From: Chrysomallon squamiferum
Taxonomy: Eukaryota; Mollusca; Gastropoda; Neomphalida; Peltospiridae
NCBI GenBank assembly: GCA_012295275.1
Contig: CM022666.1
Location: 6,885,765-6,949,764 of the forward strand
DNA length: 64,000 nucleotides
Direction of reading: 5' to 3'
The notes under the pieces are model-generated. The model was not told where the DNA came from. It did no database searches and was given only the letters and a program-made list of their open reading frames with translations. The translations under genes were made by a program, and so were the position numbers. Shown piece by piece: positions 29,209 through 43,648 of the stretch. Each line of letters opens with the position of its first letter. The stretch's first letter is position 1.

Positions 29209-30952
29209 TCAGAGGTAGATCTGGAAAATAGATAAAAAAGTAAGAAAAAGAATTAAAGAAAAAAGCTGGAGATATGAGACAGAAAGACACAGAGAAAAAG
29301 AAAGTTGACAAACAAAGAGAAATTGTATGAAACACACACACACATACACAACACAAATTTTTTTAAAAAAAAATTTGTTACTTGGGCACAATAGAAAAAG
29401 CAAAAGTATAAAAAATATTACAACATTCGTATCAAAAATGGGCATTCTCAACACCTCAGCATATTCGAGTTGTATTACATAATTTAGATATACACCATCT
29501 TACACACAGGTGAAAATAAAACACCTGAACATTCATTTCACAGGTGAATCTCTTTATAAAAATGTTCTTTTATCTTCTTTTTTTTTTGTAATCAGATAAA
29601 CCTGACAAAGCAGATGATCTAATTATCAAACATTTATTCTGCATGAATTAACAAACAGAGGAACAAAGGATGAGAACTCTCTAACTTGAGAAAACAATAA
29701 AAAAAATTGTGTGAGTTTGTCGATTTCTCCAATCTACTACCTGGAAGCAGCGACAAAGACTGTTGATTTTCATTTAAGACAAAATTACTGAATTTTCTTT
29801 TTACCTAATTCACCAACGACAACATTATACGTGGTTTATTGTTCAACACATTCCTATGTGGGGTTTTTTTGTTTTGTTAAGAAAACTGTTTAAAAAACAC
29901 CACAATATTCAAGATATATATATAAAAAATAAACAAATAGATAAATAAAATAAAAATAATAAAATAATAAAATAATAAAATAAAAAAATAAGTGAAAAAA
30001 CAATGTGTGATTGATGAATGTGAAAAATTTGGTTATTTTATTTATTACATTTGCAGACACACAAACACAAACATTCACATACACTATCACACAACCAACC
30101 ATTATATTTAAATATTTCAGGCAACAAATGGCCACATCATTGAATCAGAGACTGGAATTTGAGGCTGCAGACACGTAATACATGTGTATCATCACAGTAC
30201 AAACCTCGCAGACTGATAGGTATGTCAGCTGCTTCCTAAATTCAAAACCAAGTCTGACAGATATTAAATTATTTTAGTTCCCCATCTCGTAAGTAACTGT
30301 TATTTTTATTATTATTTTTTAATAAATAAGTAAAAAAAAAAAAAGTTAAAAAAAAAAAAAAAAAAAAATTAAACCAAATTTCAATCTTTGATAAATAATA
30401 AAATAAACCTTTAACAAAGCTACTCTGATCTGTCGTTATTTTGGGGGTTATTTGAATTGAGTATATCTCTCACTCAATCACACATTTTGTTTTTCAAGAA
30501 TATGTTTTGTTACTCACTTTATCTAAAAAAAAACCAGAAAAAACAATTGTAACTGTATTTTATTCTTTTTTTGTCTACTTGTCTGTCTGTATATGTGTGT
30601 ATGGTACATATGTGTGTATTTATAGTGTGTTAATGGTTGTATATATGTGTGTCTGTGTATTCTGTGTATATATACAGTCTGTGTGAATGTGCAAAAGTAA
30701 ACATGAATGCATGTATGTGCATAGTAATTACCTTTTCTAACAGTTTTAGGATTTCCTAGAACATTTTAAACCAGGTATCACAAATTTTTACTGTTCATAA
30801 AAAAAAAAAAAATTTTGCTATACCAATTTCTATTACAGCACTGTTTAAATTTTTTTTTTTTTTTTTTTTTTTTTAGATCCCGGCATGTATAATATATGAT
30901 ATTTACAAACCCCTGTACGATAACACTGTATGCTACCTACAGAGGTGAATAA

Positions 30953-30983
<31 letters not shown>

Positions 30984-31204
30984 CGTGAACGATTCCTTTA
31001 TGCAAGAATTAGAGAAGACTGATAAGACACATGCTCAGTGGCATCCAAATCGTGAGTTATCTAATCGGGAAATATCGTCTACTAAGTTGAACTGGGTTCA
31101 CAGACTGCAATAACTTGTCTTTCATATCCTTGAATCCATCTACTGCTGTCAGTTATAATACAAGTTGTTTTGACAAAGTGAAGTAATGCAGCTAGGTGTA
31201 TCTG

Positions 31205-32130
31205 TAATCCTATATATTTAGTTGAGTAATGATGATGATGATGATGACGTATCTTTATATTCATCTGCTCTTTTCATTCCTAAATCAGGTAGATAATAAA
31301 GTGCATATCACCAGTCATATATTTAGTTAAGTAATAATGATAATAACTACTGATGTATCTTTATATTTGTCTGTTCTTGTTGATGTTAAACAGGACAGCA
31401 CCAGGAATGTGCATTACTGATCATATATGCAGCTGAGTAGTAATTATGACGATGCTTCTGATGATGATGCTGATGTTTTTTAAAATCATGGTAATACAAT
31501 TCTAATATAAAAACTTTATATTTGTCTTTTCGTTTAATTCCTGAAACAGCTAGAAAAGGAAAGATAGCAATGTATATATCATCATCAATCATATATTTAA
31601 TCAAGTAATAATGATGATTTGATTTCTGATGTTGATGTTGATATTAAAATTATGAAAATATATTTATTAACATATCTTTATATTCATCTGCTCTTGTCAC
31701 TTATGAAACTGGTCTTCTCAAAAATGAAACAATGTGAATCATCAATCGTGCAATTTATTCAAGAAATAACGACGATTATGATGATGCTATTAAAAATGCT
31801 GCTGCTGCTGCTGTTGATGATGATAATTTTTTGAGGAGGAGGAGGATAATAACTATTAACATTTCTTTATATTCATCTGATGTGGTGATTTTCAGAAAAT
31901 GGTGTAATATAAGGAAAATGTCATCTATAATCAATATACATTTCTTCAAGTAATAATGACTGTAACAATAACAGTGGCAACAACAAAATAACAATAACAA
32001 TAACAATAATAATAATAAAAAAAAAAAATAATGACACAAAAAATAACTTCGGCAGATATTTTACATTCGGACTTAAATACACTTGTCTGTTCTTGTGTCA
32101 ATTTCCACATCAGAAATCAAAGCATCAGTA
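31205..32130. repeat. Diverged tandem array, unit about 105-185 bp, with expanding trinucleotides
   Basis: About six units share CATATATTTAGTTAAGTAATA, then a GAT/GAC/GCT trinucleotide run of variable length, then ATCTTTATATTCATCTGCTC, TTGT and a poorly conserved tail ending in ATCAAT or ATCAGT. Unit starts are near 31211, 31316, 31422, 31589, 31747 and 31931. Unit length grows with the internal trinucleotide run. Confidence 0.8.
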
Positions 32131-32199
32131 ATATTGACTTATAGATTGAGTAATAGAGAAACACACAATGGGGAAAAAAACACTTGAAAAACACACAAA

Positions 32200-32560
32200 G
32201 ATCTCATTAGATAATAGCAGCTCTAATTTAAACTTGTTAACAATTATCAATAATCAGAGTGCGATATAAACCGTATCACATTACTGTGTGTGTGTGTGTG
32301 TGTTTCTATAAATGAATTCTCTGAAATATCACACCTGAAAAAACATATCATAATGCACACACAGACACACACACACACACAGAGAGATACAGTTAACCAA
32401 TAATGGTTCTGATTTAATCTTGTCAGTAATTATCAATAAATGTTTAGAGGTATAGACCATGTAATTAGTAATTATCAATTTACATGGAAATGGTATAAAC
32501 CACATTGTTAGCAAATCATCAGCAAACACTTGGAATAAATCGTATCGCTAATCTACGCAT
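32200..32560. repeat. Weak tandem repeat, unit about 90-180 bp
   Basis: Diverged copies share ATTATCAATAAT, then GATATAAACC/GTATAGACCATGTAA. GT and CA runs at 32285-32303 and 32355-32379 sit between them. Confidence 0.5.
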
Positions 32561-33053
32561 GTAAAAATATTGCACATCGGTTTGTTTTCCCATCATGAAT
32601 TAAGAATTGTGAGATAAATTCGGTACAGACGCATTTAAAGGGACATAAAACAGCAGGTAGAAAAGTGAATCATTTACTGGTTCAATATGAAAATAATTTA
32701 AACTCAGAGGTAGTCTAGATTTTTTCTTATTTCTGTCCTGGAGCTTTACTACTTCAAAATGTGCCAATGTGAAAAATATGAAAAACAGATACTGATAAGA
32801 ATTCTGGTGAATATATATCTATGTACATACATATAGATATATACATCACACATTTCAGATTCATGTCTATAGACAGTTATGCTGAGATGAGGGATAGAAA
32901 AAAAAAAAGATGATTGTGACGGAGTTTGGGGTTTCTAACCCAAGTGACACAAATTCACGTGGGTGATTTCATAAATAAAACTATAAACAAATTCACACAG
33001 TGTGGGTGATTTCACAAACACAAAACACACACATAAACAAAATACACACAGTG

Positions 33054-33055
<2 letters not shown>

Positions 33056-33145
<90 letters not shown>
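33056..33145. repeat. (CA)n microsatellite
   Basis: About 45 pure CA units. Confidence 0.95.
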
Positions 33146-33149
<4 letters not shown>

Positions 33150-33500
33150 GACATATCTGGGGATTCACCTATCTACGATATTATCACCAGCCCCACTTTC
33201 CTTCTGAACCAGTGCGACCAATAACCAAGTCGAAGACAAGTCTGCATGAAAGGGAAAACGAGTGAGACTATCAGCTCGCACAATCTGTCTGCAAATAGCC
33301 GCAGTAAAACATAATTGTCACATCTCACCCAGTGAATACGTTCACCCAAGTCTCTCACACTTAACTGAAATGCTATTTCCGTCCCAGGAGCTCTATTTTT
33401 GCACACTGCACACAATTAAACATATAATTACATTTAATCAGGCCAATATTTCATAACTGCCACATTTTCTACAGCTTCGCAGACAATCACAAAGTAATAA
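33150..33500. other. Unique CpG-containing island
   Basis: Unique sequence with several CpGs. An 80-codon minus-strand frame (33173-33415) and a 64-codon plus-strand frame overlap, neither recognisable. Candidate non-coding element. Confidence 0.25.
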
Positions 33501-33504
33501 AGTG

Positions 33505-33580
33505 CGTCTTTGTTGCCCTGTCAAAGGATTGGTACTTTTAGTTTGAGAAATGAATGTTTTCGAGTTCAATCCTCCTTGAT
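33505..33580 (+). mobile_element. Possible tRNA-SINE remnant
   Basis: GAGTTCAATCC at 33560-33570 contains GTTCAATCC, which fits the B-box core GWTCRANNC. TTTGTTGCCCTGTCAAAGG upstream is at a plausible A-box distance. A poly-T run follows. Too degraded to assign a family. Confidence 0.25.
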
Positions 33581-34379
33581 AGATTTTTTTTTTTTTTTTC
33601 ATCTTCTGTTATAGTCATAATGCTCTGTTTCTGTGATAGACTTTTAGAAATCAGGTTTCATCCATCATTTTCTGTTCTGACCATTGGAAGGAACAGTTCT
33701 GTGTAATACAGGACATGAAGGGTAACTTGCAAGGTAGATCTTACTGTATGTTGTTGCCTTTAAGCTTGTCAAAAACATATGTTGACATAACGTAACTTGT
33801 CACAACGCAGTTTCTCTTAATATTATTTCACAGCTGTATCCTTTGTTCTGAAAACACTCAACAAATATAAAACAGATAGATGTTTGAGTTAAGACAGTTT
33901 CGGCAAATTGTCAAATTATGAAAGGTATTTGACATAAGATATAAATGTCTGGGTTTTTTTCTCCCTAGCTTCATAGTTTTTACTTTATTTGTTATACCAA
34001 GTATTGCTATTTTTTTCATTAATAACATTAAAAAAAGAACATGAAACTGATAGAACTCTGCATAACCTCGTGATGCACTAAGATAAAAAATAAAATATGT
34101 TGCCAGTGTTAAAAGATATGTAACAAAATACGGTGGTTGTAAGAACTGAATATTATTTTAGTGTTGTTTTTTTTGGTGGTTTTTTTGGTGTTTTTTTAAA
34201 TATATAGAAAAGGAAAGAGAATTAGTTCTATTTATTGTATAGTTCAGGTCAGTGGGTTGTATTGAATGTTAGGTGAAAGATTATTGTGGTAAGTAGGTAT
34301 ATGTATTCATCTGTGTTATATTTATATGTGTTATTTTTCACGTCTTACTGTTACCACCTGCATAGCTGCTAGCTTCAGT

Positions 34380-34399
34380 AGACAGATAGATAGATAGAT

Positions 34400-34450
<51 letters not shown>

Positions 34451-34549
34451 CAGAAAGAATTAAAAAAAAGCAGAGATACAGACAGAAAGACACAGAAGAA
34501 GAATGGAAAAACACTCCATAGTTTGTCATCTGGAAGACAGAAAAGTCTT

Positions 34550-34581
<32 letters not shown>

Positions 34582-34615
34582 CACAGAGAGAAAGAGAGAG
34601 AGAGATGGAAAAACA
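34380..34615 (+). repeat. GATA / (GA)n / GACA interrupted array
   Basis: GATA units, then two GA blocks (34401-34450 and 34551-34606) with CAGAGA interruptions. Confidence 0.95.
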
Positions 34616-34849
34616 CTGAACGAAAAAGAAGGTAAATAGAGAAATGTTAAATGGAAGGAAAAAACAAATGAACAGAAAGCTAGAAAGATGGGGATAACAG
34701 AAAGATGTAGAAAAAGAAGATACAGAACCAGTGAAAAAAAGATGACAAAAAAAAAAACCCCAGAGAAATAAAGGTAGACCAACAACAAACAAAAAAAAAA
34801 AAAAAAAAAAAAATATCAAAAACAAATCAGCTTCATCATATCATTACCG

Positions 34850-35215
34850 AACTGCAAACCATTTCAATTATAATAACCCATCTGCCACCAAGCCTACTTT
34901 TACTTTGACAAGACGAGCCATACATACATCAGTAACAACTTTCCAGAAATGAGAAGTCGTGCTAACTGCTTTCACTGAACATCTACGCTGAAAAACCACG
35001 AGCGACTGGCAAAGAACACTTCCGAGTTCCGGATGGATTACATCAGCGCACCATTGTCCCTGTTTGTCAAACTGTCTCTGCACTGCATGCGCTGATTGTA
35101 CCAGGGGGAGATGTATCATGTTAATCAGTCACAGGTGACCTTTGTTTGAAAATCTGATACTGATTGGCGGACCGCTACCTCTGACGTAGATGTCTTGAAC
35201 GGTACGTGAAAACTA
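34850..35215. other. CpG-containing unique island
   Basis: About 365 bp of unique sequence with CpGs, TTAATCAGTC and ACGTAGATGTC motifs. An 83-codon minus-strand frame (34868-35119) is unrecognised. Candidate regulatory or conserved non-coding element. Confidence 0.3.
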
Positions 35216-35649
35216 ATGATTCAAAAAATTCAAAAATAATGTCAATTAACATCCCTGCTGTTGTTTTTTTTTCTTCATTTTTAAATTTTTTTATTTTTTA
35301 TTAAAATGTAGAAAGCAGATTTTGTTTGTTTTTGTTTCATTATTGTTATCTATTGATTTTTTTAAAAATATATTTTAACAAGATAATTAAGTTAATTAAA
35401 AATCAGACTTCTGTTATGTGTCATCAGTTCGCCGCTGAATGAATGGATGAACAAATGTTTGACAACACAGTGTTGTAAAATTACATCAGCTGTTACCTAC
35501 AGGAATATCCTCGTAAGTTAATAAGTCTATTAACAATTTAAATTAAAGCGATGAGCATAAGGTTATGTAAAAAACAGGTAACATGTAAATAAATAAAATT
35601 ATTTAAAATACTGATGACATATTTTACAATTGTACATAAAAAAATAATA

Positions 35650-35654
<5 letters not shown>

Positions 35655-35717
<63 letters not shown>

Positions 35718-35720
35718 ATT
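35655..35720. repeat. (TA)n / TACA microsatellite
   Basis: Alternating TA with CATACATA interruptions. Confidence 0.95.
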
Positions 35721-36104
35721 TAGTATATTTTAACATTAACAGCTGTTAAATACAAGATGTACAGTTATAAGATAGTTATCAGAGCAAAAAAAAAAAAATT
35801 AACCAACAGCTGTATGTAATCTTTTACAAATACCTTCCACAAACAGTAAAACAGGCACTAAAGTATTTTATAATCGGTGTATGACTCATACTTTAACAGA
35901 GAAAGTTACTGAACACACTCGATTTTTAACCTGTCAAAACTCAAAAACATACACAGAAAGTAAAAAACAGCACAAAAAACCAGCAACACATGCTTTTATA
36001 GCTGAATATACACACAAACACACACACATAAATAAACAGTAAAAAAAAAACACAGGTTTAACAGCTGCATATTGTTACTGCTTCAATGCAAAACTACAAC
36101 CATA

Positions 36105-36645
36105 CACACAGAAACATACAAATATATCCAAAAACACACAAACATACAAATACATCCAAACACACACAAATATATCCAAACACACACAATCATACAAATA
36201 TATCCAAACACAAACATACAAATATATCCAAACACACACAATCATACAAATATATCCAAACACACACAATCATACAAATATATCCAAACACACAAAACTA
36301 CACAAATATATCCAAACACAAACATACAAATATATCCAAACACACACAATCATACAAATATATCCAAACACAAACATACAAATATATCCAAACACAAACA
36401 TACAAATATATCCAAACACACACAATCATACAAATATATCCAAACACACACAAGCATACAAATATATCCAAACACACACAAACATACAAATATATCCAAA
36501 CACACACACACATACAAATATATCCAAACACACACAAACATACAAATATATCAAACACACACAAACATACAAATATATCCAAACACACACAAACATACAA
36601 ATATATCCAAACACACACAAACATACAAATATATCCAAACACACA
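36105..36645. repeat. 28-bp minisatellite
   Basis: About 20 units read ACAAATATATCCAAACACAC with a variable ACAAACAT joint. Most are 28 bp and some are shortened to about 24 bp. Not a multiple of three, hence parallel spurious ORFs in several frames. CA-rich sequence continues to 36800. Confidence 0.95.
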
Positions 36646-37101
36646 CTTTTACACAGGCACACTCAAACACAAACACATGCATAACATGCTAACATTACAC
36701 ACACACACACTCACACATACTCACACTTACACGCATACACACACTCACACACAAACACACTCAACACCCACCCACCCACACACACACACACACACTTACA
36801 TGCTAACATTTATTATACTTCTGCAGTATTTCACCTAACATTTTAAGAAACCTGAAATCAAAAAACACAACCAAAATACAGACAAGATCAAACCAATAAA
36901 AAAAATATCAGAATTTTAAAAATATATTTTAATACTTCTCATTAATTTTAAAAACATTATTTAACTTTAAGACAACAAAACCAATCCCCCTGCCCACAAA
37001 ACTTCCTTCTCTCTATTTCCTTCTTTCCTGCTCATCTTTTCTCTCTCATTCTCTCTCTCTATCTTTTCTTTATTTCCCTCTCTTACCTCTTGCTACCACA
37101 C

Positions 37102-37104
<3 letters not shown>

Positions 37105-37187
<83 letters not shown>

Positions 37188-37235
37188 TCCCTCTCTCCCT
37201 CTCCCTCTCTCCCTCTCTCCCTCCCTCTCCCTCAC
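37105..37235 (+). repeat. (CT)n with CCCTCT end
   Basis: About 38 pure CT units, then CCCTCT variants. Confidence 0.95.
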
Positions 37236-37769
37236 CTTCCTTTATCATCTCCTTTCTTTTCTACCTGTCACCTCTGGGACACACAAATGGACTTCACCCA
37301 CACCTCCCTACCAGACAAATGGACCAGCCTGTCTAGCAATGAATGAACAGAGTTTCAGATAGGCTGAAATCTCTCTAGTAATTCACAAGCTTTGGTGCGG
37401 CAGTATAGTAGCCGATATATCACAGTACAGCGAAACACAAAACCAGATTAAAAGAAGAAGAAAAAAAAAATCATTATTTAATAACAATGACTGGATATAC
37501 ATTCACCACTTATTCATGGATTTAAATTCAATTTACCTGTTGAATTTTTCTGTTGTTATTTATTGTTTTTTTGCAAAAAAGTAAAAGGTAAGAATATATA
37601 TATATATATGTGTATATTTATGTACATATTTTTTTTTTATTATGATAGGGTATTTAAAATAATACATGTTTGTATAGTTAAGTGGTTCAATTCCCCTCTT
37701 GAATGATAATGAAGTAATGATATTTAAAATCTATAGTTTGATCTATGAAGCCAAGATATTATTACTATT

Positions 37770-37771
37770 AA

Positions 37772-37847
<76 letters not shown>

Positions 37848-37848
37848 T
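37770..37848. repeat. (ATT)n microsatellite
   Basis: About 25 ATT units. Confidence 0.95.
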
Positions 37849-38164
37849 TAATAAAACAGAAGTTTAAAATTACATGGATCTAGAAATACTATACTATTTG
37901 GGAGTGTTAATAAAGACAGCATAATTTTCTGTATTTCTGTTCATACACAGGTTCATCCTTACTGAAACATTTGATATGCAAACTGTGTTATTAAATGTGT
38001 GATGTAAATATGTATATATATATTACTTCAGTTTAAATGTCAATAGAAAAAAATAATAAAAATAAGTAAAATATAAATACAACAAATAGAAATTAAAAAA
38101 CATAAAAAATACCCTCAAACAACAACATATTTTGCATGCTGTTTAATTAATTATCTCTACTACT

Positions 38165-38180
38165 TTTACTAATCTATCTT

Positions 38181-38212
<32 letters not shown>

Positions 38213-38570
38213 TCATTACTACTACTATTACTACTACTACTATACTACTACAACTGCTATCATTACAACTACAACTACTATTACTATCACTACTACTATG
38301 ACTACTACTATTACTAATAGTAGTACTATTATTACTACTACTATTATTACTAATAGTATTACTATTATTACTCCTACTACTATTACTACTATTACTAATA
38401 ATATTACTATTATTACTACTACTGCAACAATTACAACTCCTACCATTACCACTTCCAAGATAAATTGTACTTAGACTATAAACCAGCAATAATATTAACA
38501 GTAATGACACAATAATAAAATATAAAAACAGAAACAATAAAATATTCTATTACATTCAAAACAAAAAAAT

Positions 38571-38615
<45 letters not shown>

Positions 38616-38645
38616 TATAATAATAACAACAATAATTAATACTTT

Positions 38646-38677
<32 letters not shown>

Positions 38678-38740
38678 ATGATGGTAGTAATGATTGTGGT
38701 AATAGTAATAGTAGTAATAACAATAATAATACCAACACTA
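38165..38740. repeat. CTA / ATT / AAT / AGT trinucleotide cluster
   Basis: ACT/CTA runs with ATT variants at 38180-38440, AAT at 38571-38630 and AGT at 38646-38676. One trinucleotide family mutates into another. Confidence 0.9.
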
Positions 38741-39752
38741 ATAAAAAATTATAAAATATTTTTTGTTTCAGTATTTAGCCATTCCCTTGCCTCAATTGAA
38801 CCCATAACTGCCAGTACACTAGAAAACAATTCTAATGATTAAAATCAAGTTCAAATACTGCTGAAAGATACAACATATATCAGAATGAATCTGCCTTTCG
38901 TATGCATAAATTAATTAATTAATCAATTTATTTACTTATAATGAAATTAATCTAAAATGTATTTTGAATGTTTTAAACCAACTTTAACAAAAAGTAACTT
39001 TGAAAATGATTTAACAAATTTCCTTCAAGGAACAAAATTCACAAACAGTAATTCTGAAGAGACTTACATACAAATATTAATGTTACTTCTACTTTTTAAA
39101 TAATAAAAATAATAATAGTAATAATAAATAAATACAGGAAGAAAGAAAGAAAAAAAAAAAAAAAAAATAAAAAAAAAATAAAATTAATAATTTGATTTTC
39201 CATTAAAAGTACTGCATCTATGAAATGTAAATTTAAAACAGTAGTAAAAATAACATTAAAGGAATAATGAAAATAGATTAGAAAAAAAATAATAATAATA
39301 ATTTAAAAAAAGAGAAAAAGATGCATAGAAGGAGAGAGAAAGTGAATGAGAGAATAAAAAAGGATATGATGATAAAATATCAAATAATATTTTTATAAGT
39401 TTGAAAGATATAATCGTCTTGTCATTAAAATTTATTTAATTAAAAAAGTTATTAAACTTTAAAACTAAACAAACATATCATTTAAAAGTTGAAAGGATAT
39501 AAAAACAAATTTAAATTCATGCCTCTCCCACTTGGTAATAAACATCAGATCAAAGCAGTTTTTTCCAGTTTTAATTAAGTTTGAAATATAAATTGAAGAC
39601 AGACACACATACATACACAAATTCATACACAGATATACACATATACAACATATACACACATGACATACATCCACAATACATACACATTCCTATACATATG
39701 CACACACAATTATAATCTTTAACATTATTATTGATAACAGTAAGAATAGTAA

Positions 39753-39753
39753 C

Positions 39754-39790
<37 letters not shown>
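39753..39790. repeat. (AGT)n microsatellite
   Basis: About 12 AGT units. Confidence 0.95.
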
Positions 39791-40310
39791 ATAGTTACAG
39801 TAATAACAGAATTAACAACTGCACCAAACAAACTCTCCCAAAACAACCAAAAATCAAATTGTTATTTTTGTTCACATTTGTTTCAAATGCATAATTTAAA
39901 TCACATAATATATTTTTATTTAAACACTCCCTCAAAAAACAACAACAGTCTGCCCCCCCCAAAAAAAAACAAATAAACAACAACAACAACAACAAACAAT
40001 CTAAACCTATACAAAACACAAACAAAAAAAGATAAGTGAGACGTTAATTTAACATTTGCATTCTACACGAGACAAGCCTATTGATGAAACAGTTTTCAGT
40101 ATAATCGCTTTTTACTGCGTGATACAGGTGAATCAATAGGTAAATGTTTATCTACCTGAGTGAATATGGTCAATTATTAAACACTTCTGTAACATCAACA
40201 GTATTTCATTACCATTGCATAACATACATTTACATTTTTTTTTTACAACTGCTTTTTTTTTTTGCCATTACATATACGGTCAATGCCATGGTTCTTGTGT
40301 CTGTACTTGG

Positions 40311-40625
40311 TCATGAATACTGACAGTCCTTATTCATGAATGTCAGTTTTTAGTTGTGAATAATCTTCTTTTTTTTTTACTCATGAATAATGTCAGTTTT
40401 TAGTTGTGAATAATGTCAGTTTTTAGTCATGAATAATGTCAGTTTTTAGTTGTGAATAATGTCTGTTTTTAGTCATGAATAATGTCAGTTTTTAGTCATG
40501 AATAATCTCACTTTTTACTCATGAATAATGTCAGTATTTATCATGAATAATATCAGTTTTTTTCTCGTGAATAATGTCAATTTTTAGTCGTGAATAATGT
40601 CAGTTTTTAGTCATGAATAAATTTA
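40311..40625. repeat. 23-bp minisatellite
   Basis: About 13 units of AGTCATGAATAATGTCAGTT plus TTT, with TTGTGAA and TCGTGAA variants and one poly-T expansion (40367-40379). Confidence 0.9.
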
Positions 40626-42717
40626 GTAGGATTCATGAAATGTGATGAAACAATGAATGAAAGAAAGAACCAACTAGTGACATTTTATGATATCTCTGTA
40701 ACTCATCTATTCATTCAGGACTTAAGGAAATATTAAGGATTATGAAACTGGTGAACAAGTATCACAATGATCTTGATATACTTTGAAAAACCAAATGCAC
40801 ACTGACAAGCATTTCAATGAACAATAACAAAACTTTTCAGTGATTTCCATCCCATAGTACTCTTGAACCAATGACATTATTTTTCTGTGATCCAGTCAAG
40901 TGCATGCAAGCAGTAAACGTGAATAAATGAATAAATGGATAGGTTTTATGATCCACATAAGCAAATGTTGAAGACATACTAATGAATTAATGATTTCTGC
41001 CAAGTCTGTTACGTGATGACAAACAAACAAACAAACAAATAAATAAAACAAATGATTCTTTTTGCCAATACTCCACAAATTAACCAACATTTTTTTCTCT
41101 GATATTGAAAACACACACACACCACTAATAACCCAATACCTGTCATCTGTTAACAAATAAACAAACCTTTTTTTTTTTTTACTTATTGGAAAATGTGTGT
41201 TTGACAAAAGCATTAAACGCGAACATTATACTGAAGGGCACATTTTTAAAAATGAAGTTAACATCTGCCTTTATTTCATTTTTCTCACGTCCATTTTCAG
41301 TTTGCGATGACATTAATGTGTGTAAGGATAAAAATAAAAATAATAATAATTAAAACAAAAATTAAAAAATATCTTTTGTTTTCTACTCTCTTTCCTTATC
41401 TCTATTACATTTAACTTTGTTTTGTCAAAGTTGGTTTTAGCATAAAAAAAATATATTAATGGTGAACACATATGATAAGTGAAAACCTCTGTTATGATTG
41501 AGAGTGTTGTGAATGCTGAAGTAACTGCTGTTAATACATGAAGAAATCAAACTGTAACCACTGTAGTCATCTCTCTATTCATTCCCAGAGCCACTAGGAA
41601 ACTTTGGTAAATTATCTTCCATTTCTTTCAGTATCACTTTCTGTTAATTTCTTCTTTTTTCCTCTAAACACATACATACATAAACACACACAGAGGTACA
41701 TAATCTACATAAATATTTACTTATGTGCATCATACAGAAATAAACGTGAATTTATAGATTACTCAGTGAAATACTGTTACATATACTTTCAGTCTCAGTT
41801 TGTAATCAAACTTACACACATCCATTTATCATTCCCATTCTTTCTTTCACTGTTTCTTTCTTCCTTCCCTCTTTCCTTCCAGACCTCCTTCTTTCCATCC
41901 CTCTCTCTATCAGTATTCGTCAGTTGTCATATTTAATCTTGACACAGATGAAAAACTTGCACACAGAAAATACTCACAGCCAGAATGGTGAAAACCAATG
42001 TGTATCATTAGTCTTATACAACACACAATTAAAATTATACAACAGCACATAAATAAACGTGCTCTATTACCATTTGGTCATTGTAACTCTGGGTTTTATT
42101 TTTAATATCTAAATATTCATTTAAAAAAAAAAATTAATAACTAATAATTAAAATAAAATATAATAATAAATAATTAAAATGAAATATTTAATAAATAAAT
42201 AATTAAAATGAAATATTTAATAAATAAATCATTCAGTCAATATATCAATAAATAAATAAACATCAAATATATAAACAAATAATTAACAAATATGTAGAAC
42301 AAACAAATAATATACTAATATATAAATAAAAATAAATAACAAATAAATAACAAATACATTTATAAATAAATTAAAAAAAGAATTAATAATAACTTAAAAC
42401 CAGAAATAATTGTATTTTAACACCATCAATCTTTCGTCTTGAATAAAAAATATTATTGAATTTAGAATAAACGTCATTTTATTTCATTTTATTTGTTTTT
42501 GAAAAGACTAACCCCTTTGAACAAATGTTACAAAGTGAAGCACACCATTCTGTTTGTGTATTGATGTTTCATGCATGTGGCTGTTAAAATGCTGCAGAAG
42601 TAAAATCTTTACCTGCATGTTTACAGCTGTAGTCAGTTTGTTGATGATCTTTAGTATGTTTTAATACCAGTTTTTTGTTTACAGGTAACCTTCGTTTGAT
42701 GGAAATAAAATAAGATA

Positions 42718-42718
<1 letters not shown>

Positions 42719-42770
<52 letters not shown>
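42719..42770. repeat. (GT)n microsatellite
   Basis: About 26 pure GT units. Confidence 0.95.
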
Positions 42771-42773
<3 letters not shown>

Positions 42774-42884
42774 TGAGGATAAAGATATATAAATAATTAC
42801 AGACACAAACACTCAAATCAAAAAGCAAAGAGTTATGTTTTATATTATTAGTAGTGGGTTTTTTTTAATTGTTTGTTTGTTTGT

Positions 42885-42941
42885 TTATTATTATTATTAT
42901 TATTATTTTATTTCTTTTAGACTAGAAAATGGCAATATAGG

Positions 42942-42974
<33 letters not shown>

Positions 42975-43203
42975 AATAGTTTTTGTTTTTTTTGCATGAT
43001 AAACTGTACAGATAAAAATTATAATAAAAAAAAATATATATCAACTTGACCTGATCAAAGAAACAAAACTAGAATGTTTATAAATTAAAAAAAGATTTAA
43101 AAAAATAATAAAAATTTATAAAGAAAGAAGATAAAAAAAGGAAAGAAATTAATTAATGTATTTCAATAAATAAAGAAATAATATTAATAATAATAAGGAT
43201 AAA

Positions 43204-43253
<50 letters not shown>

Positions 43254-43255
43254 CA
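42885..43255. repeat. ATT, CTA and AAT microsatellites
   Basis: ATT at 42886-42907, CTA at about 42942-42974, and AAT at 43206-43249, separated by A-rich sequence. Confidence 0.9.
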
Positions 43256-43648
43256 ACAATGATGACAATAGTAATAACACTAAAATTACAAAATCTTCAA
43301 AAAGATGCACTTACTCTGTAACACTTGCTCATCCTAATTACACAGTGACCGATGTTACTGTCAACATGATACAATTACATGCAGAGATAGATAAAACTGA
43401 TTAGAATATAAATCTTCTTTCTCTTCTTCACTTTGTTGTCCCAAATCAGATATAATCAACTTCCGCTTTAGGCAGTTTTATTCCTAGCAGATTAATGAAA
43501 GCAGGGTGGTTACTGTACTGGTTTATACGTAAATCCAGTTTTTAGAAATGTTGATAGTGTGGACAGTGTATGGTTGTATGTGAATAATAATTTATTAAAA
43601 GTGTATTTGTCTTTATTATATACTTATCTATCAGTCACGTAATTCAGA

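Noticed and set aside
31082-31264. ORF with a His-6 run
   Set aside because: The His run is a GAT/ATG trinucleotide repeat of the 31.2-32.1 kb array read on the minus strand.
33173-33415. 80-codon minus-strand ORF
   Set aside because: Unrecognised and overlaps a plus-strand frame; not part of PSMD1.
34868-35119. 83-codon minus-strand ORF
   Set aside because: High complexity but unrecognised, and it does not match any part of PSMD1 I know.
36072-36838. 206- and 250-codon ORFs rich in His/Thr/Tyr/Asn
   Set aside because: Translations of the 28-bp CA-rich minisatellite in parallel frames.
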